Source: Romanomermis culicivorax (lineage: Eukaryota > Nematoda > Enoplea > Mermithida > Mermithidae). From it: 64,000 nucleotides of DNA. Of this stretch, positions 31,331 through 41,590 are shown piece by piece (the first letter of the stretch is position 1; each line of letters starts with the position of its first letter). Position numbers and translations under genes: made by a program. The notes below the pieces were generated by a model. The model was not told where the DNA came from. It was given only the letters and a program-made list of their open reading frames with translations, and did not search any database. Location: contig CAWUHX010000009.1 in assembly GCA_963922205.1 (NCBI GenBank), positions 62,001 through 126,000 of the forward strand, read 5' to 3'.

Positions 31331-31916
31331 TATTCACCGGGACTTTCACAATGCATTCACACTATACACTGATGCATCTATAGAAGGTATTGGTGCAGTG
31401 CTTTCACAACAGACCAAAAATGGAAAGCAACCTACCGCTTTTGCTAGTGAAAGCTTGAGCAAAGCAGAAAGAAACTATTCTGTTACCGAACAACAAGCTT
31501 TAGCTATCCTCTGGGCAGTGAAACATTTCCGACAGTATCTTTATCAACAGAGAGTTACCATTTACACAGATCACTTAGCCCTGAGTAGGGTCTCTTCAAA
31601 ACCAAATCCCTCTGGACGAATTGCAGGATGGGGATTAGCCCTTCAAGAATTTCAGGAACTCAATATTAAGCATAGACCTGGACGAGTGAATAAGAATGCT
31701 GATGCACTTTCAAGAAATCTCTTTTGTGCTGCACTTACCAATGTTAATGAGACTCAAGAGATACTAACAAAGATTCGGGAAGCACAACAGAAACATGAAT
31801 TTCGCAGAACGTGTCTTGAGTATATGCTATTTAATGGATTACCAGTTGAGTTTAGAGAAATGCAACATGTGAAACTCACGAGTGATGATTATGTGATCAG
31901 TGAAAATACTCTGTAA
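31331..31916 (+). pseudogene. element E RNase H
   Basis: LYTDAS (about 31362-31379) carries the first catalytic Asp. EQQALAILWAVKHFRQYL carries the Glu region, IYTDHLAL a further Asp, and the domain ends at NADALSRN. The order is that of the Gypsy RNase H domain fused to RT. The frame from 31398 is open for 172 codons to a TAA at 31914-31916. The beginning is separated from RT by one frame shift. Confidence 0.75.
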
Positions 31917-33084
31917 AGTATACCTAAGGCACCAGAAACCAGACCTAAGTTAGTCATACCCAAAAGCTTGGTAGAAGAAATTTTAGAAGCTTGCCACGAT
32001 GATGTTTTTTCAGGTCACTTAGGATTTTTTACAACCTTAGCCAGAATCAGAACTCATTATTTCTGGCCAGGAATGTATAAAGAAACCCAGTTACATTGTG
32101 AAAAATGTATCAGTTGCACAATGAAGAAAACGACAGGGAAGAGAACAAAAGCACCTTTGGTACCCATACCCCTTACAGGACCCTTTGACAGAATGGCTGT
32201 TGACATATCAGGACGCTTACCAATAACAGAAAATGGAAACAAATATGCCATTGTTTTTGCAGAACACCTAACTTAGTATGCAACCGCCGTAGCCATACCA
32301 GATGGAACAGCAGAAACTACAGCAAAAATCTTTGTTACATAAATCGTTTTGGGCTTTGGTGCCCCCTTTTTCTTCTGTCAGACAAAGGAGCAAATTTTTT
32401 GTCAGCATTAGTGCTCAAAATTTGTGAATTATGTGGCTCCGGAAAAGTTAACACAATGCCTTATCACCCACAGACAGATGGCCTTACAGAAAGATTCAAT
32501 AAGACACTAGCTACCATGATTTCCATGTATGTCAATAACAAGCACACAGATTGGAATATATACATGTTTTGCATACAATAGCACACCACAAAAATCAACA
32601 AAGTACTCACATTTTTTCCTTTTTATCGGGGGCCATCTGAATTTATGGATTGACGTCTTTCCAACCCAGTCGCTATCCCATTAATCTCGATAGATGAATA
32701 CGGCGACCATTTCCAACGATTCTTGGCCGAGGCATGGGAATCTGCAGGAAAAAACATTGAGAAAACTCAAGAAACCCAAAAGTTACAGTATGATAAGAAA
32801 CAACACGAACTACATGTGGAGAAAGGGAAGTTTTAAAGTATAATCCTTCTGTGAAACTACGCCACTCACTAAAATTCACCATCCCGTGGCAAGGCCTGCA
32901 CAAATTTTTAGATGTGAAACCCCCGATAGTGAAGATAAATCTACCTAATGGACGAGAAACAGGAGCTGAATGGGTACATGTGAATCTACTTAAGAAAAAA
33001 AGTGCCCTAGCAGAGAAACATTCGAATAAAGTAACAGAAACAGAAAAACCCCTAAGGAATGCAACAGACCCCACATTGAAATAA
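31917..33084 (+). pseudogene. element E integrase, broken
   Basis: The zinc-binding HHCC domain has its histidines from about 31995 and the CEKCISC pair at about 32097-32118. In the catalytic core, the first Asp (MAVDIS) is at 32202-32204, the second (SDKGANF) at 32391-32393 and the Glu (GLTERFN) at 32489-32491: the D,D-35-E arrangement. The C-terminal domain reads from about 32851 to the TAA at 33082-33084 and has a WQGLHKFL / WVHVNLLKKK pattern like the GPY/F module of Gypsy integrases. Breaks: TAG at 32274, TAA at 32339, and frame shifts near 32360, 32560 and 32830. Confidence 0.75.
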
Positions 33085-33588
33085 AATATGCAAAAAGAGG
33101 CTCACATCTTTTGGAATTATACACCGGTGCCATCTTTGTGAAACCACATATAAAAAAATGCTTGTACATATTTTGCATGTAAAATTTGCCTGTGTAACTT
33201 TTCATCTTCATTTGTCCCTGTCCATTAGTCATTTTTCGAATGCCTCTGAAGTAACTTTTTGCAGAAGCATTGCCTGTATTTTTCTCATTTTTATTACTTT
33301 TACCGATTGCAAGTAGCTTCGTTTTCACTAAGTTATTTTTGCTCTGTTTTCCACCAAGTTATTTTTCTGTTGAGCTAAATATTTTATTTGTAATTATTCA
33401 TCACCAAAAAAATACTTTTTGAAACTTGATGAGACACCTTTATTAATTATAGCAACTGTATACTGTAGATTTTATTTTGGCTTGTATTTTTGTTTACAGA
33501 ACTTGTTTACTTATTCGACAGTTTTGTTTTTTTTTACTATTGTGTATCAATTAGGAAGCCGAGGCAACCGCTGGAGAAGAAATGAAAA
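33085..33588 (+). other. AT-rich spacer after integrase
   Basis: T-rich sequence with two 80-110-codon open frames (33419-33673 plus strand, 32990-33328 minus strand) that show no family features. It leads directly into the right arm of the inverted repeat, so here the arm start is native element E sequence. Confidence 0.35.
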
Positions 33589-34237
33589 ACATTTTTTGGC
33601 CCAACCTCTGAGGAAGAACCAAATTGGCCTGCTCTTGAAACCACTGAGAAACATATTCATTATGCTGCATTAAAATCGCTAGTCACCTTAGACCTTTATT
33701 TGGTATTACATGCTTATTATCCCATTTTTTCTAACTGACAACATCTAGTAGCTGATCAGAAACGTTGATTAGCAATCCCAATGCTACCCCAACAAATCGG
33801 AATTTATGAAACCTCTGCCAGAAGAGAAACCAGTGATGCAGTCACCAACGTAGAAAAGCATGTCAGTCAAGAAACAGATTTATAACTTATTGAAACCACC
33901 AACTTGAATTCCTACAGAATTGCTATAGTCAATCGAAAATTGAGAGATCAGATAGATACTGAATTGAAATCAGCAAGAAACTGTGAGTTCAGACACAAGA
34001 CACCTGAAACTCGAGCAGAAAGAAGCTTTCAAGTTGATGAATCAATAACCGAATCAAGGAAGAGACATTGTGAGCAAAGTTCAATTGAGGACAGTCATGA
34101 GAACAGTGACCCTCCAAATGAGAAACGTTTCTGAAAGATCAAGAAGCATGAAAATCAGGAAGAAAAAGAAACAAAGATAGAATCATTTAGTTTAACTGAG
34201 AATGAGGATTGGAAACTACAGTCACCTTGTCACAGAA
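33589..34237 (+). pseudogene. element E 3' coding tail downstream of integrase
   Basis: The first frame reads FFGPTSEEEPNWPALE onward to a TGA at 33737. A second frame from about 33750 reads through a TGA near 33762 and a TAA near 33884 into the 76-codon open part 33904-34134, which ends at a TGA; the same frame reads on to about 34237. The product would be hydrophilic and Glu/Lys/Ser-rich (DESITESRKRHCEQSSIEDS). The insert copy at 27347-27747 has LRK where this copy has F-stop-K, so the stop at 34132 is a local change. At 34238 the sequence switches to the block that precedes the copper transporter. Confidence 0.5.
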
Positions 34238-34323
34238 GAACAACCACAGCCGAAGGCGAAATTGAATTGGGAAAATGGCTTATATTGATATTTTTACCCT
34301 AAAATATTAAGATATCATTTTGA

Positions 34324-35117
34324 ATGGATCAAGATCACGGCCATCTATTGCATCATGTGGCCGAGCATAACACAGTAACACCATCTTCTGTTAGCTTATT
34401 CGATAATCATACATCAACGCCATTCGCCGATTTGAGTTTTTTGAACGACGTTTCGGACTCGTCTATGGGCCATGATGATCATAGCCATCATTCCAATAAT
34501 CATCAACATTCAGAAATTGATCAAGCGATTTCATACATCGATATTGATCACCGTTCGGCCCCCGCACATGGTCAACACAGTGGTGCTTCGTCTATGGATC
34601 ATTCGATGATGGCTATGTGGTTTCATTTCGGTTATGTCGAAACGATTTTGTTCAGTTTTTGGAAAATTGATAGTATTACTGGTCTAATTGGTTCTATGGT
34701 TGGCATTTTCTTAATGTCCATGCTTTACGAAGGCTTGATAGTTTTTCGCGAGTATTTGTTGCAAAGATCGTTGCAATTCCAGGGAGTCGCATTGGGGGGA
34801 ACCGCATCGCCGGTTCGTCTACGGCCAGTTCGAACAACGGACTCAGAGTACCCTTGGCCGGTGAAGGCGATTCGTTAATTCAAGAAAATGTGTCGACTGT
34901 GAAAACTTTTTTTCAGACCAAATCCGTGTAGCTTTTCGCATTTCGTCAAACATTTTTACACATGGTACAAATGGTCGTCTCTTATTTCTTAATGTTGATT
35001 TTTATGACCTATAACGTCTGGCTTTGCTTCGCCGTCGTTTTGGGAGCCGGTTGCGGTTATTACGTTTTCAGCTGGCGTAAACGTACGATTATCGATATAA
35101 ATGAACATTGTCATTGA
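34324..35117 (+). pseudogene. Ctr1/SLC31-type copper transporter, right copy
   Basis: Ctr1 proteins form trimeric channels that bring Cu(I) across the plasma membrane. The first frame (ATG 34324, 184 codons) has a His/Met/Asp-rich extracellular N-terminus (MDQDHGH, HDDHSHHSNNHQH, SSMDHSMMAM) and a first membrane segment followed by MSMLYEGLIVFREYL. After a run of six G (34794-34799) the family sequence continues in another frame, with an Asn/Ser-rich loop. It is stopped by a TAG at 34929-34931. The last two membrane segments follow in that frame, with the MxxxM motif (MLIFM) and the GxxxG motif (GAGCG), ending in a basic, His/Cys-containing tail (NEHCH) at a TGA at 35115. There are no introns, which suggests a retrocopy. 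The G-run change could also be an assembly error; the TAG is harder to explain that way. Confidence 0.8.
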
Positions 35118-36050
35118 TCGGAGGAAAGTTAGATATTTGAAAATGTATTTGAAAATTTTTTGGTACAAATTTCATCTCCAGATCAGGCAGGCAGGCGGGC
35201 AGGAAACGAATCTTGTGAACTCTTATCTGCGCTGTTCATCTATGCTACATAATCAAAGGCTGGTCAGATGAGTGCTTCTCAAACTTTAAAAATACGTTTT
35301 AGGGTCATACACCTGCGTGGATGAAGCCAAAAACTTTCTGTGCAGAGATAAAACCCCAACCATACATACATCAAGAACGTCCGTAATTTTGATAGGAGTA
35401 AATTTGTTCTCGCATGAACGGCATGTGCTACGAGAGGTTTCACATCAAACTGTAACTACAAAAAATGTTCTCCCATTCGTCCAGTGGTCTGCTACATTGC
35501 TAATAATCGGCTACAAGTCCTTACAGTTACCTAGTAATCGGCAATTTCCATAAATTCGCATGCAACAGCACAATTTATGCGGATTCCAAGCCTAGGGAGG
35601 GGCAAAATGATTTCATAACTATCAAAATCAACCAACAATGCTGTCTACTTTCACAATGTTTTGTGCTCAGCGGAATTCTTTTCTTCCAATATAAATCAAG
35701 TTTTTTCCAAGAAATTTGACTTTTTGGACAAAAATGTGAACATAATATTATATGTGAGTGAATCCATAAAATTTTGTACGATTTTTCATTCTTCAAAACG
35801 TTTCTTTGTTATAATGAAATGCCAGATCTGTATGAATAAAAAACTTTGCAGTAAATGATAATTACATGATGCTATACTTGTTTAACTTCCAAATCAAGGG
35901 GTTTATGATAAGTGGGCAAAAATAGTTTCCAATTGGAAAAACTTTGTCCGTATTATACATTACCATTCTCGCTTACACGTTTGTGATATCGATAATTAGC
36001 TGCACGAATTACGCCAATGTTCGTGAAATAATAAAATATTTAAAAAAAAT
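35118..36050 (+). other. arm interior without recognised gene (right copy)
   Basis: The mirror of 22769-23706, with a GGCAGGCAGGCGGGCAGG run near 35185 and open frames of 65-78 codons (35317-35553, 35661-35858) that carry no recognisable domain. Confidence 0.35.
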
Positions 36051-36171
36051 ATTGACAGAAATAAGCACCGCAGAAAGTACAAGACCACAGTTCCATGATG
36101 CATGTGAACCCGATCATGAAATCTCCTGTGAAAAATGCATGACCTCAGCACACATGCATCGCGGAACGTAG
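35944..36171 (+). CDS. B-box-like peptide, second type (right arm)
   Basis: The 75-codon frame ends in FHDACEPDHEISCEKCMTS-AHMH, which again has a C-x-x-D/H, C-x2-C, H-x-H pattern. The first part is hydrophobic and probably fortuitous. The zinc-finger part begins after a GCACCGCAG (36069), which could be an acceptor. The mirrored copy in the left arm lies near 22660-22760, and decayed copies lie near 57870-57950 and in the 1-kb inverted repeat. I treat it as an exon-like module of R rather than a stand-alone gene. Confidence 0.3.
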   Translation: MSVLYITILAYTFVISIISCTNYANVREIIKYLKKILTEISTAESTRPQFHDACEPDHEISCEKCMTSAHMHRGT

Positions 36172-37079
36172 TCTATTGCGGGTGGCACTAATGACCACGA
36201 GCCAAATTACAGGAATCCTGCGTCAAGGCTAGCGACTACAGTATACCGCCGGGCAACTTGGTTAGAAGTTTTGCGTCCTACAATACTGAGCATGTCTCTA
36301 GTCATGAAATTTTCATTAATAAAACACGACTAGAGGCACACACCCTGGACTGAAGGGCGCATCTACGGAAGTCATCATAAATGTTTGCTGTTCCGCAAAT
36401 CAGTCTCCCACGAAAATAAGCGCCCAAGGGCTGTGATATGTACTAATGTAGTGTATCGTACATCACTAGCCAACGGCACCTATGCTCGTGGCGGCTAAAA
36501 GTTTTCTGAAAAACGTCGAAAGAACGGACTGTTCAATGATGCATGTGAACCCGGTGATGCCGCATTAAGTGAAAAATGCATGACCGTAGCGCACATGCAC
36601 TACAGAACACGGCCCGTGAGTCGTTGCTTTATCGAAGGAAAGCCCAAATAATCGGGACCCAGTGTCAAGGGCTGTGATATGATGATAGAATGAAGCAACA
36701 TATCACTAGCACAAGGCACCGAGTCCAAACGCTGGACAACGAAACGACACCACTTTCCGAAATATAAACCTCAATGATACGTCTCTATTAACCTATCACT
36801 TATATACCACTTGTGGCGTGGCAAGTGTCATGGCTGCCGGTAGTCTGATTGGTTGTCGCACAAAGGAGTCAATTGTTCCTTTGTGTGACGTCGGATCAAC
36901 TATATAGCGCTTTGCGTAAATTTTGCACAACGAAACGACACACTATATTTTGGCTGCAAAATATGACCTCCATGGGAGTATTGGGGTTGGAAATTCTCCT
37001 CAACTTCTTCTATTACCGATCCAAGTCCCGTTATGTCCCAAACTCCCCTCTACTCGGAAAAATTTGACCGTAAAAGACC

Positions 37080-37205
37080 TGATTCACCTGGCCTGAGAGA
37101 CGTTTCCCCACTAAAGTGGTGATTCATCGGATTTGAGAGAAGTTACTCCACTCAAAGGCCAATTTACCAGATTTGAGAGAGGTTTCTCCACTCAAATGGT
37201 AAAGG
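37080..37205 (+). repeat. degenerate tandem repeat, about 40-bp unit
   Basis: Three units share the pattern TTYACCNG-TTTGAGAGA-GTTTCTCCACT-AAA. The first begins right at the outer edge of the inverted repeat. Confidence 0.7.
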
Positions 37206-37252
37206 TTCGTTCTTAAGAGCTGTAAGCCAGACTTAAGGTCGATTTTCCAGCC

Positions 37253-37302
37253 TCGCCATGTCACATTAAATGAAATTGGTGCCATGTCACATTAAATGAA
37301 AA
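37253..37302 (+). repeat. short tandem duplication, about 25-bp unit
   Basis: GCCATGTCACATTAAATGAA occurs twice in succession. Confidence 0.8.
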
Positions 37303-39960
37303 CTGGACAGTCACATTGATGGCAAAACCCAAGCCATATTGATACAAATACCGCCGTGTCACTGTGAGTGAGATGCTGTGACCCCCTTGGGTGGCTCATT
37401 TGTATTCATTTCAGGAACCTAACCCAGCTGGTACTTGCTATAGGAGGGCCTATAGAGTGCCTCGGTACTGTCCTTGGGTTCTGCTGTAGTATAATGGACA
37501 ATGCCCCGAGGTCAGGGGTGGCAATCCCTAGTCCCATTCAGTGAGAATGAAGGACAAGGCCATTTGTGGAATGGCCTACTGTAGGGGACCCAATTGTAAA
37601 CCTAAATCCCCTTTTTGGCTCTAACCCCATAGGTACGAGGGCTGCTCTAACTGAGGGGATTCTCAAGGGAAGACTGACTTAGGAAAGGGTTCCCACAAAT
37701 ACACCCTCAACAACAATAATCCCCTGAGAAGACTTACCTAGTCCTTTTCTCAACTAGGACTCGGTGCAGTGCAATGGGTTCACCGGTTCATGGACCCTGG
37801 GAGGACAGAAAGGGGGGTGATGGCCGTCCTGTTCCAGTTCAGCATTGGGTGTACTGTAAAACAAGTCAGCGGGCCACACAAGCGGTCCACTAATGGAGCG
37901 ACCAGCAAGTACTACGCGGGAGGGGCCACGTATAACTCCTATGCAGGAATGCAGGCGGCAAACACAGTGAGGGACACGAAGACATATGCAAATTTATTCC
38001 AAAATGTATTTGGCGGATGCAATGTATGTAAATTGATAATAAAACAGTTGATGGATGCAAGACGCAAGAGCTAAACCCAACGGAAAATGATGTAAGCTCA
38101 AAAATGAGTACAAAACTAATGTAACAGGCCTCATAGAACTACAGTATGCCCTGGGCGGAGCTAACAACATCCAAGCTAACTTCTGCAGCGGAAATCACTG
38201 CAGAAGATGCCTATGGTCACATAGACATTTTCCAGTTCGAATATGTTAAGCATTCTGGCGAGTTTCACTCTCCATGCTAATCATATGAACATCTTTTAGA
38301 GAGAATCTCCAAAGTAGTCATTTCACATTGCCAAATGTCGCTAGTTTTCACTGATAAGAGGTGCACGTAATGCTCCAATTATGGTCATGAGCTCATAGAG
38401 CTTATCTTGGCGGAAATTCTCACTAAAGGTTTACATACCCTAGTCTACATGCGCAATGGCAAAATAACAAAAGGTAACAGAAATGAAACACAAAAATGAA
38501 ACAGAAAGGAAACACAAAAATGCACACAAGAATGCATGTAGAATATAATGAACAAAATGCAAAAATAAGAGTAAGTAACTGTTAAACAAAAGTTGGCGAA
38601 AAACATAAAGTATCGGCATGATGTTAATCATGTGATGTTGGGCAAAATTGATGGGCACATGACACTATGTACTACAAACCTGATACCAACAACCTTACAG
38701 GACTTGTGCTTGAGATTCCGATTTCAACAAAGTTCCAATTTCTACTCCTGACATTCTGAATTCACGATTCGAACAATGCAATGCCTGTTGAAATTTTTGA
38801 GCCCATCATTTACCACTTGACTTCTGAATCTAGCATTTGCAAGATCCATATCAGGCTTCAGAACTAAAAATCGAAATAACTGCGTTCCCTGCCAAATAGA
38901 ATGTCTTGAAGAACATAGACATTTTCTTGGGATCAATCGCTACCGGTGCATTCATGAGCATTGATGTTTCTATTATTTGGAACTGTTTACATTAAGCTTT
39001 CACGAATTTTATGCCGCCACATTGACTCCGCTTGGAGTCCATTTTTATTCTTCTGACGGTTCTTGCTTATCACTGAATTAAATGTGAAATGTAGCATTAA
39101 CGTTTCATTAAACATTGCAAAAATGTTTTGAAATACATAAATCAATTGCTACAAATGATCGTTTGAAAATTCTATAAATTGATTGCTACAAATAATTGTC
39201 AAAAAATTATAACAATGGGAAAAAGTTGCAAAAAACCAATGAGGCCGTCTTATCTGAATTGGTGAGTAATCGAAACTTTGAGCATCATCACCAAAGGCAG
39301 TGTGGGCAGTTGTGCAGGATTCGAAATGGTCAGAGGAAGTTATTGGTGAAAATTCAAAATAAGGCGCGTGGCATTTGAAGCAGCATTAGGCGAACTTGAT
39401 TGCCAATTTTGATGTTGCTGATCAGGTGGCTTGTGTCTCACCTGTGGCATTTTCTTCCACAATTTGTAGAATCCTTGTTGATAGCATTGGGTGTAAGAGT
39501 GGGGTGGTCGTCAGCAGAGGTCGGATGCAGCGCAACAGCGTGGAAATAAGGCTTGCAAACCAAGCGGCTCACCAATGTTGTATTCCTAAATATGGTCCGG
39601 GCTTTCAGATAGTGGTAGACAGTAGTTGGGTCCAGGGATCGTTCTTAATGCATGTGTTTCCAGCACCCATGCTTACCTGATAAACTAATCTCTTAAAGTA
39701 CTTAAACCCCACAATAATTTAACCAAAATTAGAAAACCTTCAGTTTCCTAATTTGAATTTGAAAAAGTAAAAGCCAAAAGAGGAGAGATCCCTCTTGATA
39801 ATTTTACCTACTAAAATAACACACTTACGTACAAAACCAATGCATTTGCAAGAATAATGGAAGATTCCCCAGTCCTGGGAAAATATGAAGAAACACATGG
39901 GGATTCACACTAGTAAACGACAATATTAATAACAATAATAATATGAGAGCACCCACCACA
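37303..39960. other. no gene recognised
   Basis: A 101-codon open frame (37769-38074) encodes a Gly/Ala/Thr-rich sequence of no known family. The rest consists of short frames on both strands (38440-38658, 39396-39680). I saw no splice pair, repeat match or RNA gene that I would defend. Confidence 0.3.
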
Positions 39961-39964
39961 TGCA

Positions 39965-40010
39965 ACCGAGACTGAACTACAGTAAGACGCCCATCGATGG
40001 TCCACATAGC
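39965..40010 (-). repeat. reversed fragment of the A/B/C-type LTR
   Basis: CTACAGTAAGACG..CATCGATGGTCC is the reverse complement of the LTR word GGACCATCGACAG..CGTCTTACTGTAG found at 59635-59660 and 44370-44400. It is only about 45 bp long and lies just upstream of element B in the opposite orientation. Confidence 0.6.
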
Positions 40011-40222
40011 TCACTTCACTTCAAGCCTGCATGCGTCTTTGAATAATCAACAAACTTTTCGAAACTCTTACAAATCATTGGAAACACACTACAACGGTTG
40101 GTCTTTTTGTTTAGGAACGATGCCCAACAGTTTTCGCAGCGTCAAAGTATTGACGTGTACAATGCACCAGAAACTTCTCACCACCCTGAAAGTGCCCAAA
40201 AAGAAAAAGAAGAAGCAGAAAG

Positions 40223-40588
40223 ATGAATGCTCTCCAACCTAGATCGATGTTCGATGACCCGAAACTCCTTCAAGCAGCTGTCACTTTGGCCATGAAGAGT
40301 GGGCTCACAGACCGACTTATCGAATTGCTCAACTTTCCAGTTTCGCCTATGTCCAAATTAGCTGTCCGCGATGGCCTTCAATACAAAACTGACACCGCGC
40401 TGCCACCATTTCCGCACGAGGTTGATGACGTGTGGATTGAATGCTTTGCTGCCGACCAACCGCTCCACGATCGAACCTACCAGCGTACCCATTACCATTA
40501 TCACCCCTCCACCATTTTTAGTTTTTTACAGGTGGATGGCTACTGCTTTCGTTGCCTAACAACTTTCATGCCGTTGGCCGCACTTTAG
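40223..40588 (+). CDS. element B ORF, N-terminal part, unknown
   Basis: A 121-codon frame with the ATG at 40223. It reads PKLLQAAVTLAMKSGLTDRLIELL and then a Pro/His-rich stretch, and stops at a TAG at 40586. The next frame (40631) begins 42 nt later in a different phase and continues the same style of protein, so the two are probably pieces of one frame-shifted gene. No known domain. Confidence 0.4.
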   Translation: MNALQPRSMFDDPKLLQAAVTLAMKSGLTDRLIELLNFPVSPMSKLAVRDGLQYKTDTALPPFPHEVDDVWIECFAADQPLHDRTYQRTHYHYHPSTIFSFLQVDGYCFRCLTTFMPLAAL

Positions 40589-40630
40589 GCTTCACCTTGT
40601 TCCACCGCCGAATACGCTTACGTTAACGAT

Positions 40631-41227
40631 TTGTTGCTTCACCATGCTCAAAACTTCAATCCGGCAACGCCTACTGCCTTCTACAACTGTATGTGGTACG
40701 GCCCCAACAGCAACCCCCGAACGCACCTCACCGAATGGATGAACAGCATACCAGAACGAGAGCCGTCTTTCGCAAGCGACCCCAGAACATACGTCTGCAA
40801 CTGGTTTGCTCTAGGCCTGATCATCTTCGACGAGGAATTCCACATGGAAACTGCCCTAGAGCAAATCGATATCGACCAATCCCACTACACGGCGAATCCC
40901 CATAGCCGTTTTCATTTCTACTCGACTTTCCTCAACATCATTGACTTTCAAAATCGATTTTCATTCTCCGCACTGGTGTACGCGTACCCCTTGCCGACTA
41001 CGGCCTTGGTGCACACGCTCACCGCCGAGGAACTGCTGGATCGCCTAACTTCAGCCATAGACATAGAGCCCGCTGACCAAGAGCTTTTGGACACCCCCAT
41101 TTTCGATTTGAATATAGCGAAGCTGCGGCCGTCAACTGACGTGTCGGCCCTTCCTCCGCCTGCTGCCACAGCCGAATCTTACGGCAACGGCCACGCAAAT
41201 AACCGATTTCTTGAAATTGATGCTTGA
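40631..41227 (+). CDS. element B ORF, second part, unknown globular domain
   Basis: The 198-codon frame has a well-mixed, folded-protein composition: [53 protein letters not shown]. The C-terminal 60 residues are Ala/Pro/Leu-rich. It ends at a TGA at 41225, overlapping the next ORF by 17 nt. I do not recognise the fold. The intact length argues that it was under selection recently or was moved recently. Confidence 0.5.
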   Translation: MLLHHAQNFNPATPTAFYNCMWYGPNSNPRTHLTEWMNSIPEREPSFASDPRTYVCNWFALGLIIFDEEFHMETALEQIDIDQSHYTANPHSRFHFYSTFLNIIDFQNRFSFSALVYAYPLPTTALVHTLTAEELLDRLTSAIDIEPADQELLDTPIFDLNIAKLRPSTDVSALPPPAATAESYGNGHANNRFLEIDA

Positions 41228-41561
41228 TGAAATATCAACCCTCGCCCCGGTGCGGATGGACGAATCTACTCAGATCCAACCCACCGCAATGGATGCCGAA
41301 ACAAACACCACCACGGATCAAACGCTAATGGATATACTAGAAGAAAGCACCGTCGACCAGTCCACATCAATGGACGTCATGCCTGCAGAACCCGCAATGG
41401 TGTTGCCTCTGACTGCGTCGGCCGTGGACCCCCGCATTTATATGGCCACTCCGGCAACCCTGCCCGGTCCTCCAATTATTGCGACTGTTGCCCTGCTAGG
41501 TATAGTGCTCCTGTTCATTTTTCGCAACATATTATTTCAGATCAGCAATGGCAAGCATTAG
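41211..41561 (+). CDS. element B ORF, Met/Ala/Pro-rich linker
   Basis: A 116-codon frame, rich in Met, Thr, Asp and Pro. The last about 25 residues look like a membrane helix ([12 protein letters not shown]), but this is likely out of frame. From about 41487 another frame, which runs into the next ORF, reads [15 protein letters not shown] and joins smoothly to the 41591 frame. A frame shift near 41487 therefore explains the false hydrophobic end. Confidence 0.45.
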   Translation: MKLMLDEISTLAPVRMDESTQIQPTAMDAETNTTTDQTLMDILEESTVDQSTSMDVMPAEPAMVLPLTASAVDPRIYMATPATLPGPPIIATVALLGIVLLFIFRNILFQISNGKH

Positions 41562-41590
41562 CCGCAGCCCTCACCGCGTACTATTTTCCC

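Larger units (their letters stand above)
33589..37079 (-). repeat. right arm of the 3.49-kb inverted repeat
   Basis: The mirror of 21746-25235. From inside to outside: element E tail, copper transporter, unidentified stretch, B-box region, and reversed R ending at 37079. Just outside, the sequence changes to a tandem repeat unrelated to R. The right outer end is therefore the copy's edge, while the left outer end is native R. Confidence 0.95.

Noticed and set aside
17121..33084. UGA read as tryptophan in element E
   Set aside because: Several TGA fall where Trp would fit the family, but where sister copies can be aligned in the window (elements A, B, C) the TGA faces CGA. TAG and TAA also occur, and the copper transporter uses TGG. 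Decay is simpler.
33419..33673. 84-codon frame after integrase as an accessory gene
   Set aside because: Its composition follows T-rich DNA, and it is not present in the E-type insert at 27.3-28.8 kb.
34886..34912. tiny intron in the copper transporter ending in TTTTTTTCAG
   Set aside because: The interval would be about 27 nt, too short for a normal animal intron, and removing it would not remove the TAG that follows.
21746..37079. giant DNA transposon with 3.49-kb terminal inverted repeats
   Set aside because: The left outer end runs on into R without a break, and the inner right end is continuous with element E. The ends are duplication breakpoints, not transposon termini, and no target duplication is visible.
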